From: Cordylochernes scorpioides
Lineage: Eukaryota > Arthropoda > Arachnida > Pseudoscorpiones > Chernetidae
DNA: 64,000 bases
Assembly: GCA_030710605.1 (NCBI GenBank)
Contig: CP092879.1
Coordinates: forward strand, 20,041,582-20,105,581
Direction of reading: 5' to 3'
This document shows, piece after piece, positions 39,840 to 50,440 of the stretch (position 1 is its first letter; each line of letters opens with the position of its first letter). The position numbers were made by a program, and so were the translations under genes. A model generated the notes under the pieces. That model searched no databases, was not told the origin of the DNA, and saw only the letters and a program-made list of their open reading frames with translations.

Positions 39840-41074
39840 CACTGCGTGACATTGAAAATGGAACACCAAGAAATAGTGGCCAGAAAGTGATGAAACTCGG
39901 CAGACAGAGAGAGACAGGGACGAACAATAAGTGATCTTTATTTCAAAATGATAGTCATAATACAGAGCGAGAACGGCGTCGGCTTAGTAGCAAGTAGGAC
40001 CACCGCGGACGGCGATGCACGCAGCAACACGTCTAGGTAGAGAGTCAAACAGAGTACGGATGGCGTCCTGAGGGATGGCTCTCCATTCCCTCTCAACCAT
40101 TTGCCACAGTTCATCTTCTGAACGCGGCTGTGGCAAGGCATGCAAACGGCGTCCAATGATGTCCCAGACCTGCTCATAGTGCCCTGAATACGAAGTAAAG
40201 GTGACCTGGAATCATACGCGATTGCGCCCCAAACCATGATTCCACGTTGTCGCACGGTGGGGGGTTCCACAATTGCTGCCGGATTGGACCTTTCTCCACG
40301 TCGACGCCACACGCGTACACGGCGACTATCACTGGACAAGCAGAAACGCGACTCATCTGAGAACACGACCCTGTGCCATTCCGTCATCCACGTCGATCTA
40401 GCCCGGCACCATTCCAAACGTTGGCGCCTATTCGGTGGGGTCAATGGCAGTCTTCTTAGCGGACGGCATGAGTGCAAGCCATTAGCAACCAATCGACGGG
40501 AAATGGTTCTAGTCGAGATGGAATGATCTAGGGTGTATTGCACATGTTTCAGGATGGCGGTACAAGTGGCTTGTGGGGCCGCCACTGCTTGTCGAAGGAT
40601 ACGCCGATCCACACGTGCTGACATCACTCTGGTTGCACCGGCATTCCTATAAATTGCCACATTTCCTTGTTTCAACCATCTTCTCCACAGTCGGTGCACC
40701 GTGGACGCACCAAGGTGTGTATCAGCTGCGATTTGACGTATGGACCAACCTGCCCTTTTCAGTCCGATCACCATGCCCCTCGTAAAAGCGTCTGTCTGCT
40801 TGAACTGCCTCCGTTTACGATGACCTGGCATTCTCTGTTATTACACGTGTCTTTTGACACAAGAAAAAAAATTCTACAATGATTTTCCTTGAAGAAATAA
40901 CGACACGAATACTGTCCTTTCTGCAAGTTCCTTCCCTTATATCTTACTCCATGTGCGCACTAGAGCTGCGCATTTTATATCATTTGCATAACTCGGTTAG
41001 GCGCGTCTACCCTGAAATTTGCATAATTCTCTGGCCACTATTTCTTGGTGTTCCATTTTCAATGTCACGCAGTG
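39840..41074 (-). mobile_element. Tc1-like transposon, internally deleted
   Basis: 1,235 bp with long terminal inverted repeats starting CACTGCGTGACATTGAAAAT and continuing GGAACACCAAGAAATAGTGG, flanked by TA at 39838-39839 and 41075-41076. It encodes a defective transposase. Confidence 0.93.
39938..40831 (-). pseudogene. Tc1-like transposase, deleted and shifted
   Basis: Residues 1-110 form the paired-like helix-turn-helix DNA-binding part (GWSIRQIAADTHLGASTVHR, and a second HTH). VVFSDESRF carries the first catalytic D. The region expected to hold the second D and the final D/E (DNAR-PH type) is missing: after IQGTMS the frame changes, and the alternative frame resumes with YEQVWDIIGRRLHALPQPRS and ends in GGPTCY. 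The transposase cannot be active. Confidence 0.88.
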
Positions 41075-41320
41075 TACTTTAGCTGCTCTATGTGGCGAAG
41101 CGTTAAAACTGTGTCTATTGATAAATTGTGAAGAATAACCTCTTAGGCTAAGGTTCTTGAGGATATTTTATTTTCCTAGCTTCTTAAAAACAGTCAGGGA
41201 ACAATGGGTTTGGATTCTTTTAGTAAGCGTTTTGACAACTGTTATTTTATGTCCTATTGGATTGTATGATCTGAAGTGTAAATATGAAGGTTTTAAATTT
41301 TGTTTATAATATACTGAAGC

Positions 41321-41710
41321 CTAGTATTTTTCAGGAGTTCTAATTACAAGAATATCCAGGTATGGTAGTACTTGATTGCTTTCAGTTTCCATAGTAAATT
41401 TAAGGTGGTTATTATACTTATGCAAGGTTTCCAAGGTCAAAAGCTCATCCTCGTGGTGATATTCACAAAATATATCATCAACATATCTCCACCACATTTT
41501 TATTCTCATATTTTTCTTATTATTGATCCATTTATCAAGTCTGCTCATGAACACTTCAGCTGCTACAAGGAATATAGTGGACTGCCCATGGGAGACCCAC
41601 ATATTTAGACCAAATCCAGAGTATAATATATGTTCCTTTGATGTTACTTCCCTTTTCCTCTCCCTAATACATGATCTTATCATAGACAGCTTAAAAGAAT
41701 TACTCGCCAC
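41321..41710 (-). pseudogene. Penelope reverse transcriptase fragment
   Basis: The frame contains KMWWRYVDDIFCEYHHEDEL, the catalytic motif C with two aspartates, and PYLDILVIRTPEKY downstream. The upstream part of the ORF is out of the original frame: another frame reads through the G-(L/S)-P-(M/W)-G-containing motif. A stop follows EKY and homology continues in the same frame beyond it. Confidence 0.75.
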
Positions 41711-41869
41711 CCAAAAAAGTCAAGGTTTTGGAGATTAACGGATTGGTTAAAATGTTTCAGGCCCGTTTAAACATGACCAACTTTACCTTCGAAGGTAATC
41801 TTTATCAGCAAATATGCTGCAAAATATTAAATAAAAAAGATACTCATTGTGAAAATATATCTGTAATTT

Positions 41870-42101
41870 TAATAAATAAAGATATATTCTAGGTGGTGCC
41901 TAAAAATATAGTTGTCATATTATTGACTGGTTTAACCTTGTAGGATGGTTGTGACACGTTCTGGAAAGATGCAAGACGCGTCAGAGGAGAGAATCAAGAC
42001 TGAAGATCCTGCCAAACTGCAGCCTGGTGCAACAATATCGAAAAGGGTGATCGCAGTTTATAGCATTTGCTGCTTATTTTGATAGCCCTATATATTTAAC
42101 T
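41870..42101. other. spacer
   Basis: No supported feature seen. Confidence 0.4.
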
Positions 42102-42284
42102 AGATCACCTAATGGTGTTCGATTAAATTAATGTGGAATGCCACTCTCATTTTAAATAAATTCACGGTCTACCAATCGACGTTTATCTACAAATGCTATA
42201 ATACCCTGAATTTTTTATTTATTTTAAATGAAAGTGGCACATTCCACATCTATTCAATCGAACATCATTAACTGATCTATTTAA
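42102..42284. mobile_element. foldback MITE (TGTGGAATG ends)
   Basis: About 65-bp inverted arms: GTTCGATTAAATTAATGTGG matches the complement of CCACATCTATTCAATCGAAC, and the arms continue into CATTTTAAATAAA. Inner loop is about 50 bp. Confidence 0.75.
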
Positions 42285-42309
42285 TGATAAAGTACAATTT
42301 GGATTATAG

Positions 42310-42430
42310 ATTATAGCTACAATGAGACCTAATCCAAATAAATTAATAGCGTGTGACGTTTCGGTAACAGCGTTGTTAACGAAACGAGACACACTATTAA
42401 TTTATTCGTATTAGATCTTATTTTCTGGTA
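42310..42430. repeat. Penelope-type terminal repeat, palindromic copy
   Basis: AGACCTAATCCAAATAAATT followed by GTGACGTTTCGGTAACAGCG, then a near mirror image AACGAAACGAGACACACTAT. The mirror makes GAAACG motifs on both strands. Confidence 0.5.
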
Positions 42431-44380
42431 GCTGTAATCTAGTTAGAAAATCTAGGGATATTAAAAGAAGCAGCAGAAATTCTTAGGTCAATATTAAAGC
42501 AAAGGAACCTCTTGTTACCACAAATAAAAATCTCTGTCTATCGTAATAGGCAACAATGTTGCCATTTTATACTGAAGAACAAAGACTACTGTACTGCAAT
42601 GATATTAACGGCATTTTCAAAACTACAAATTTGCTACAATTCTACCGAGTATAGAGTCTATATTGATTTATCTAAATGAAGTTTGAAGCCTGCTACACTA
42701 TGGTATTGTATTACCTTCCATACCTGTTGCCTATTCAATCCAAATGAAAGAAAAAAAATCGACCTTTAAGAAATTCTTAGAATTGTTGAATATTATATGA
42801 TAAATTGTATTTAAATTTTATTGTGTTTTCGGTGATTTTAAAATTATTGAATTTTATAGGACCAGCAGAAGGGAAACACAAAGTATCATTATATTTTATG
42901 CAAGTGAGACAGCAGAGACAAAAATAATCATTATATGCAAAAAATGTGACATGAAAGAAGTATGTTTCGCTTAGGTGAACAAAACGTTGAAAATGAACCG
43001 CTTGTCCATTAACTAAAAATGCTTCTTCGCCTTTTACACATAAAATTAGAGTTAATGAAAATTTGTGTAAAGGTTTTAAATAAAGATAATGATATATGCT
43101 GTCAAATATTTAAAGACTAAATTTTCAAAGATTAGTTGTTTTAAGATAATGAAGGGTATTTTCATTGGACTTCGAATTCGTTAACTAATAAATCAGGGAG
43201 AGTTTATTACAACATTGAAAGAAGATGAGAAAATGCTTGGCTTTTGCGTTCATTGTCAAACACCTTTTGGGTAATATTGAAACACCAATTTATGTGAGAA
43301 TCGTAGAAAATATGATTTCCAAATTTTACATAAGCTCGGGTGTCTAATGAATCTAAAATTGAATTTTATAAAATAACATTTAAACTCTTTTCCTAATAAT
43401 CCCGGTGTAGAGAGCAAAAGTGACCGTTTTCACCAATATATTAAAATCATTGAGCAAAGATACAATGGTCTTTGGAATCAACATATGGTGAGAATTATTG
43501 TTGGAATCTGATTTTTTGATTACAAGAAAGCAAAGTATAATAAACTTCACAGAAAAGAAATCACTAAATCTGTGAAAGTAATTATTTTACTTCCTAAAAA
43601 TATTGCTTTAGATTTCCAATAATATTTAATAAACCAAATAAAATGTTATTTCACATAAACAATATTTTGTTAAGACATCTGATATATAAAATAATTCTCC
43701 TGAGAAAAATTTAAAAAAAGGGAAAGAAAATAGATTTTTGAATGAAAATTTATATATATGATTAATAGGTTTTTATTATAAAATAAATAAAGCTTCCAGG
43801 GCTAAGTTTCTTGTGCAAATATTTATTTTCAAGCTTTCGAACTTATCAGTCATTCAACAGGATTATCACGTTAATAAATTATAATGATAAATACTATTTT
43901 TATACACAAATTATTATTTAGATATTTTAAATATTTTGAAATATATTACATACGTATTAGTACGCCCTTTTTTATATTATTACATTCTGTATGTGTGAAA
44001 TAATTAATAAGTGTTTGGTAAATATATATTTAGGGACATAGTTATCGAAGTAGAATATATACATATGCATATGTCTATATAATAGTGTTTCTTCATTTGA
44101 AATATCAGGAGTATTTTATTATAAATCAATAAGTTTAATATCATGACTTTTTTCTCCTTTAACAGATAAATATAATCGGTAAAATGCTTTATGTCCATAA
44201 CTCGTTATAATCAATGTTTTGTTCATTTTTTTAAAGGGAACATTTTTTCCTTCATTTTGTGTACTAGTGTTATTTTTATTGTTGTGTCATCCGAAAATCG
44301 TACTCTGTTTCAATTTAAAAAATGCACTTTACTAAGGTACTAAGGGTCCTTCCTTAAATATAACAGAGCTGAGTTAAAGC
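42431..44380. other. AT-rich gene-poor region
   Basis: No coding frame with recognisable homology was seen over about 2 kb. A decayed Penelope-type motif (CCTGTTGAATG... TTCGAAAGCTTG, minus) is visible at 43832-43862. Confidence 0.5.
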
Positions 44381-44412
44381 CTCTACTATCTTAATCATTG
44401 TTGCTATCTCAG

Positions 44413-44692
44413 CATATGTGATGGTCAATGTTTAGATAAATTTAGTACAGAAATATGTGGAACATATTCAGATTGGGCTAAAAGAAGCTTAACAAGCGTG
44501 ATGTTGATTTCTATCAATCCAACCAATCAGTTGGGAGAGTTAACATCACGTGATATTTATCCAACTTCAGACTGGCCGGCTGATGGTGTAGCAAGATTTG
44601 GTGATCAAGAAGGAGAATCAACGTCAGCTTGGTCTATTCAGCTGAAAATGAGATTGTGGTCCTCATCAGTAGAGAGGCGACACCAGAGTTGA
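44413..44692 (+). CDS. candidate Cys-loop receptor-like exon, ending before M1
   Basis: An AG after TTGCTATCTC is followed by a 92-codon open frame to TGA, in a locally GC-richer segment. It begins DGQCLDKFST, which resembles the end of a Cys loop (D-x-Q-x-C-x-x-KF-x-(S/T)) but with one residue fewer between Q and C. It continues YPTSDWPADGV and STSAWSIQLKMRLW, which parallels the strands before the first membrane segment. The stop comes where the membrane domain would start, so the product would be soluble, or the gene is broken. It lies on the opposite strand to exons 2-4. Assignment is by motif comparison only. Confidence 0.35.
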
Positions 44693-44699
44693 CATCTGA

Positions 44700-45084
44700 T
44701 ATCAATTCAAGAGTTGGATTCATCTGGTTTAATTGGAATTTCCCCGGTATAAGTGTCAGGGTGATCATAAGAATTCTTACCTGCATTCTTCAACATATTG
44801 GTATTTAGATTCACAATAAAGTTTGTAATATTGTCTTGATATATATTTGTATTACTTCTTTCTTCCTTCTATATATAAATTTTCGTTAGTATTTTTTCTC
44901 GTTATCATTAAATATTGATTTGCATCAAAATTTGTATATAATCCTCATACCTTTCAAATTTTCAAAGGAATATTTAAAAACAAATTATCGTTTTTATTAT
45001 ATTTTTCAATTCTTTCTTTTATAAATTTGTTCTCAATGAGCTTATTTTAGTTCATATTTTATCATCAAGAACAGAGAGAGGATT
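44700..45084. other. AT-rich spacer
   Basis: No feature apart from the BEL target site GGATT at 45080-45084. Confidence 0.5.
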
Positions 45085-45927
45085 TGTTAAAACTATTTTA
45101 TAGATCCTTTACTTTTTGTACATAGAAGGAAGGTCTTAGGTGAAGGGAGACAACGAGCAAGACATCTATATCTATAGATAGCCCCAGCTTGGACCGACCG
45201 AGGGCAAAGGTCGGTGTGGGCGGAGACGACGGAGCGTCATGTTACATTCTTTTTTGGTCAGTTGGCAGGATTCCCTTGTTAGAAGCGGAGGGGAAAGTTG
45301 AGTTCCCTTGCCAGGCGGAGCAGACACGCCAAGAAAATCCTACAAGCAGCGTCTTGTAGACGGAACGACGTCGAAGAAAATCCCACGAGCAGAGTCACGT
45401 GGACGGAAAGACGTCGAAGAAAATCCCACGAGCAGAGTTTCGTGGACGGGAAAGGACGCATTGGAGTATCCCTCAAGCAGCAACTTGAGGACGGAAAAGG
45501 ACGTCTTAGACAACCAACGAGTCGTGACAATTAGACAACCAACGCGCGACAATTGGACATCGCACAAGACAAGAAAAGCCTGCGACGGTGCTGCCACTCC
45601 AGAGGTACTGTGTAAACAAACGCTCGACACCCCCCCGCCATTTATTTTTATCTCCCTTCCCTGAGATTAGTTAATTTTTTACTTTCTCTTTTGCTTAACC
45701 TTGTTTATTGTTTTTATACATAATCCCTTAGATATAAGTATAATTTAGCTTAACCATTTTTCTTGTTTTTACCCATAATAATAGTATAATAGTTTTTATC
45801 CCTTTTGTTTTTAATTTTTTTAAATAAATCCTTTTTATTATACTGTGTTTCTGTGCATTTATTTCCCCCATTGTTTTTCCTTTCAATCGATCACCCTTTT
45901 ATTATTTTTTTTAAACGAACACGAACA
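45085..45927 (+). repeat. BEL/Pao 5' LTR
   Basis: TGTTAAAACT to CGAACACGAACA. It contains a short tandem run of GAAGAAAATCCCACGAGCAG units (about 45373-45440). Confidence 0.95.
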
Positions 45928-45963
45928 TTTTGGTGAGCCGGACGTGATCGATTTAAAGGAGAT

Positions 45964-46761
45964 ATGGAGGGAATGGATGCACTTAAAAAGCGCAGAAAAG
46001 CCATAAGAGGTACTTTCACTAGAATTATTAATGAAATAAATGGGGAATTTGAAAAGTCTCAAATTGATAGGAATGATATTTATTCTAAGTTTAATAGACT
46101 AGAGTCTTATTACACGAAACTTGTAGATCTAAACGAAAAATATCAGGCTTTATTGGTAGTGAAAGAAGGGATTACAGAGGAAAGTATTGATAGGGAATGG
46201 CAAGAATGCGATAAATATGAAGAGGAAAAGTTTGATATTCAACAGAAAGTCAGTGTACTACGGAATCCCGATAAAGAAGAAACAATCCCGATTGCTAGCG
46301 AGGACACTGTAATAAATGTGAAATTACCAGAGTTAGCCCTAAAAAGCTATGACGGCTCTCTGGAAGGTTGGTTGCCCTGGTGGGCGCAGTTTTCGAAAAT
46401 TCACGAAAATAAGAATTTATCCGATAGCGACCGGTTTTTATATTTGCGTCAAGCAATTGTACCAAATTCAGAAGCCTATCGTGTTGTAGCAAGCTATCCC
46501 GTTACAGGCGCCAACTATGTTTTGGCAGTACAAGCCCTACAGGAGCGATTCGGTGACCCGAATATACTGACAGAACTATATGTCAGACGTCTATTGAATT
46601 CAGTTATATCTAATGTAAAGAAAGAAAATAGAAATTTAAGCAGTCTGTACGACGAACTGAGCAGTCACCTCCGGTCGTTAGAGACATTGGGCATTGATCC
46701 CCAGTTGTCGGGTATTTTTTTATACCCTCTTGTCGAGTCTTCATTACCTTCGGATATTTGA
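45964..46761 (+). CDS. BEL/Pao Gag N-terminal part
   Basis: 265 codons starting MEGMDALKKRR. Residues 1-110 are helical and charged; residues 115-260 match the retrotransposon Gag core known as DUF1759 (LPELALKSYDGSLEGWLPWW, FLYLRQAI, ALQERFGDP). It ends LPSDI-stop. One added base would continue it as a single polyprotein into the next frame, as usual for BEL elements. Confidence 0.9.
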   Translation: MEGMDALKKRRKAIRGTFTRIINEINGEFEKSQIDRNDIYSKFNRLESYYTKLVDLNEKYQALLVVKEGITEESIDREWQECDKYEEEKFDIQQKVSVLRNPDKEETIPIASEDTVINVKLPELALKSYDGSLEGWLPWWAQFSKIHENKNLSDSDRFLYLRQAIVPNSEAYRVVASYPVTGANYVLAVQALQERFGDPNILTELYVRRLLNSVISNVKKENRNLSSLYDELSSHLRSLETLGIDPQLSGIFLYPLVESSLPSDI

Positions 46762-49700
46762 AAATATGGCACAGGCATCCTTCTTCGGGTTATGGTCTAG
46801 AGTTAGCAAAACGGGAAGAGTCAGATAAAGGGGTTGGAGGAGCTCAAGAAAGGCTAAGGTTATTATTGGACTTTCTAAAAGCCGAAGTAAGGAGTGCTCA
46901 ACGGCTGAAATTTGTGGAAAAAGGCTTTAAGCAGGAGGAACCCTATAAAAGGTCTTACAATGATGGGACCAGAACTAGGAGCAATTTCAGACCCGCCACG
47001 GTGTCTAGTCTGTTCGGAGGGCGAACTAATATAAAATGCTTCTTTTGTGAAAGAACAAATCATGCGAGTCATCAATGCCGCTCCATAATGAAAATGTCTC
47101 CGGGAGAGAGAAATGATAAAATACGTAGTGCCCATCTATGTTTCAAATGCTTAAGAAAGGGACACATACAGAGTCAGTGCCGAGAACAATTGGAGTGCAA
47201 AAACTGTGGGAGAAACCACTTGGAAGTTTTATGTGAAGGAAATTATTTTAACCGGTTAACGAAACCAGGAAGAGAAAATCTAAAAGAAAATGCACCTGAA
47301 CCCATTGCATCGCTCTCTAGTCAAGCCTGCACAGGTCAGGTCTTGCTGATGACCACGGTAGCACTGTTAAGAGGCCCAAATGCCTCTAGAAGGGTTAGAA
47401 TTCTCCTCGACAGTAGAAGTCAGTTTTCGTATATCAAACAGTCGTTAGTCTGGAGTATAGGAATAGAAAGAAAAGGCGAAATAACTATAGCTAAAAGTCT
47501 TTTTGGAGGTAATAAGATTGGTGAAGAAAAGCACGATAAATTTATGTTAGAATTGGAGAATTTAGGTAATAAAAGAGATGTGATCCATATTGAGGCGCTG
47601 GATCAACGTAAAATTTGCGACGCCATACCACCTTTGCCAAAAGGAGACTGGTTAGAAAAATTGAAGATTAAGGGCATAATATTGTCCCAGGACAATTTTA
47701 AAGGACAAGAGATTGACATATTGATTGGCGCTAACTATCTAGGTATGGTTTTGACAGGAAAAATAGTTCAAGTTGAAGCAGATTTAACTGCGGTGGAAAC
47801 GAAATTAGGTTGGACACTAATGGGCAATTCGCCAATTATTGATAGCAATGACAATGTGCAGCAGACTTTGAATCTGCTAACAACGCGATGCGATTTAAAG
47901 GATTTGTGGGATCTAGAAGTACTAGGCATTAGGGATCCTGTTGAAACTTGCTCCAAAGAGACCAGATATCAGGTAATAAAAGAAAAGTTTATTACAAAAA
48001 TTCAAAGACAAAGTGATCAGAGATATTCTGTAGGTCTACCTTGGAAGGTAGAAAAGGAGTCAATCCCCAGCAATCTTGACATAGCGATAAAAAGGTTAGA
48101 TATAAGCACTAAGAAAATGACCTCACAGAATAAGTTGACGGAACATAGTCAGATCTTTAGAGACTGGCTGACTGAAGGACTCATTGAAAGAGTCGAGGAA
48201 AATCCTCTCGAGAGAAGAGGTTACTATTTACCTCACCGCCCTGTGTACAAGATGGAATCTAAAACGACGCCCATACGTCCGGTTTTCGATGCTTCTTGTC
48301 TAGGTCATAATGGACTATCTTTGAATCAATGTTTAGAAAAGGGACCGAATTTATTGGAAAGAATCCCTGAAATGATGATAAGATTTCGGGAAAATAAATT
48401 TGGAGTCACGGCAGATATAAGAAAAGCATTCCAGATGGTGGCGATTGAAGATTCTGAACGGAACTATCTTAGATTCCTTTGGTGGGAAAAGGAGAGCGAT
48501 AGAGAACTAATAGCTTACAGGCATAAGAGACTTGTATTTGGCTTAAACTGCAGTCCTTTTGTGCTGAACGCCGTAATAGAATACCATCTTCAATCAATAA
48601 GAGGCCCACTTGTTCAATGGGCAAAGATTTTAGCTCAATCCTTCTACATGGACAATTGTATTACCTCGCTGGAAACAAAGCAGGAAGTGCAGGAATTTCA
48701 AAAGGCCGCAATTGAAATTATGGACAGGGCTAAAATGGACTTACGAGAGTGGGAATATTCTCTGGAGGAAAACCCTGAAAAGGGGACTTGTACAAAAATA
48801 TTGGGTGTTGTTTGGAATAAAATGGAAGATTCATTAAAATGCGAACTCCCTGACAATTTGAGTCTTCAACCCAAATTAACGAAAAGGTTGGTACTGTCCA
48901 TGGTTCAGCGGATATTTGATCCACTTGGATTTTGCGCTCCAGTATTCTTGCCACCAAAGTTGTTACTGCAGCGATCATGGGGACTGAAACTAGGTTGGGA
49001 TACACCTCTGCCCGAAAGTATGGCCCAGGAATTTCGAACCTGGTTGGATCAAATAAAATTAATAGAGTTAATAAAGATACCGAGATATATGTGGAATGAT
49101 CTCATTTTCCCTACAGAAGTTCATATCTTTTGTGACGCTAGTCAAATAGGCTATGGAGCTGTTGCCTATTTGAGGAGCGAAACGGGACGAGAAAATACTC
49201 TAACCTTGATTTGGAGCAAAGTCAGATTAGCTCCTATGAAGAGTATTACGATCCCTCGCTTGGAATTAATGGCCATGGTACTAGGAGCTAGACTAGCCAA
49301 TGCAATCCAAGCTGCCTTGAAGAGAAAATGTGAGACAACTCTTTGGTCTGACTCTACTACCGCGCTAAGTTGGATAAAGAGAGAAATTGAGTGGAGAGTT
49401 TTCGTGAGAAACCGAGTCAGAGAAATACAGGCCACTACCAATTTGAACGATTGGAGGTTCGTTCCTAGTCAGTTGAACCCGGCCGATCTTCTGTCTCGAG
49501 GTTGCCCTCCAAGCCAGTTTGTGCAAAGCAGATGGTGGGAGGGCCCCGAATGGTTGAAAAAACCTAAAGAATTCTGGCCCAATTCAGAGTTCTCGATAAA
49601 TCCAAAAGAAATAAAGGAAATGTTGATAAAGATGCTAGGTCACAGGAAGCTGAAATATGTACAACTGCAGACTGCCCTTTGTGAAATCGAATCTATCATT

Positions 49701-50273
49701 AATAATCGACCCCTCACTTATGTCTCTGAAGACGACAATGATCTAAAACCGTTAACTCCTAATGAGTTTTTACAAAATGGTCCAGAGTCTAGCTTTCCTG
49801 AATTTGAAAATTTAAAGCCAGAAATGTTGCACACTAGATACAGAGAGTTAGGTCAACTGAAGAGAGAATTGAAGCAGAGATTCTTAAAGGAATATTTAGG
49901 CGCGCTGATTCAGAAATCCGAAAATATTGATAGAAGACAGTTGAAAGTAGGAGACGTTGTACTGATCGGGCAAGAAAATCTTAAAAGAATGTTTTGGCCT
50001 AAAGGGCGAATAGTAAATCTCATACCAGGAAAAGATGGAATAGTGAGAGTGGCCCATGTTAAAACATCCACAGGAACCTTGATCAGGGCTCTACAACGCT
50101 TACACCCTCTTGAAATATCCTCGAATGTTAAGACGATTCAAAAGGACAATTCAAATACCGAACCCCAATCTGAAGCATTTTTAGGAAATAGGCCCAATAT
50201 TGAATCCAGGGACTCTAGAAATAGATATGGTAGGGTAATCAGAAAGCCTGCAAGGTATGACTCGAAGGACTAG
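46758..50273 (+). CDS. BEL/Pao Pol lacking the integrase core
   Basis: 1,171 codons from the frame entry (first codon TTG, so not a true start). Residues 94-160: zinc knuckles. Residues 214-226: protease site, ILLDSRSQFSYI, where the usual DSG is DSR. Residues 505-690: reverse transcriptase with VTADIRKAFQMV and FYMDN (second D of the YxDD motif replaced by N). Residues 788-880: RNase H (D793, E836, D865). At about residue 950 (near 49605) the sequence jumps from the region before the integrase zinc finger to IKKMLGHRK-like sequence near the end of the integrase (IINNRPLTYVSED), so the H2C2 finger and most of the catalytic core are gone while the frame is kept. Residues 1060-1130: C-terminal VGDVVLIG domain. 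Confidence 0.92.
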   Translation: MKIWHRHPSSGYGLELAKREESDKGVGGAQERLRLLLDFLKAEVRSAQRLKFVEKGFKQEEPYKRSYNDGTRTRSNFRPATVSSLFGGRTNIKCFFCERTNHASHQCRSIMKMSPGERNDKIRSAHLCFKCLRKGHIQSQCREQLECKNCGRNHLEVLCEGNYFNRLTKPGRENLKENAPEPIASLSSQACTGQVLLMTTVALLRGPNASRRVRILLDSRSQFSYIKQSLVWSIGIERKGEITIAKSLFGGNKIGEEKHDKFMLELENLGNKRDVIHIEALDQRKICDAIPPLPKGDWLEKLKIKGIILSQDNFKGQEIDILIGANYLGMVLTGKIVQVEADLTAVETKLGWTLMGNSPIIDSNDNVQQTLNLLTTRCDLKDLWDLEVLGIRDPVETCSKETRYQVIKEKFITKIQRQSDQRYSVGLPWKVEKESIPSNLDIAIKRLDISTKKMTSQNKLTEHSQIFRDWLTEGLIERVEENPLERRGYYLPHRPVYKMESKTTPIRPVFDASCLGHNGLSLNQCLEKGPNLLERIPEMMIRFRENKFGVTADIRKAFQMVAIEDSERNYLRFLWWEKESDRELIAYRHKRLVFGLNCSPFVLNAVIEYHLQSIRGPLVQWAKILAQSFYMDNCITSLETKQEVQEFQKAAIEIMDRAKMDLREWEYSLEENPEKGTCTKILGVVWNKMEDSLKCELPDNLSLQPKLTKRLVLSMVQRIFDPLGFCAPVFLPPKLLLQRSWGLKLGWDTPLPESMAQEFRTWLDQIKLIELIKIPRYMWNDLIFPTEVHIFCDASQIGYGAVAYLRSETGRENTLTLIWSKVRLAPMKSITIPRLELMAMVLGARLANAIQAALKRKCETTLWSDSTTALSWIKREIEWRVFVRNRVREIQATTNLNDWRFVPSQLNPADLLSRGCPPSQFVQSRWWEGPEWLKKPKEFWPNSEFSINPKEIKEMLIKMLGHRKLKYVQLQTALCEIESIINNRPLTYVSEDDNDLKPLTPNEFLQNGPESSFPEFENLKPEMLHTRYRELGQLKRELKQRFLKEYLGALIQKSENIDRRQLKVGDVVLIGQENLKRMFWPKGRIVNLIPGKDGIVRVAHVKTSTGTLIRALQRLHPLEISSNVKTIQKDNSNTEPQSEAFLGNRPNIESRDSRNRYGRVIRKPARYDSKD

Positions 50274-50440
50274 TGAAAGTACCTGTAGAGAAGAAAAAAA
50301 AAAGGTAATATGTGTATTCTTTTATGTGTATTTTATGTAATGCAATAGGCATATCTACTCTTGTGTGTATTGTGTATATATATGCTCTTTTGTCTTATAC
50401 TTAATTTTGGCTTCTTTCGGAGCAAAATTATGTGGGAGAA

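Larger units (their letters stand above)
39480..41760 (-). mobile_element. Penelope-like element split by a Tc1-like insertion
   Basis: The right part (41077-41760) encodes reverse transcriptase sequence with WWRYVDDIFC and continues to HCSLTVFKKLGK. The left part (39480-39837) encodes a GIY-YIG endonuclease (AIYSIQCQDCNASYIGDTGR). The two belong together once the insertion 39840-41074 is removed. Several stops are present on both sides. Confidence 0.8.

Noticed and set aside
45279-45664. Four frames in the BEL LTR (repeated at 50635-51020)
   Set aside because: They lie within the LTR, occur on both strands, and come from a GC-rich tandem segment; no BEL element codes there.
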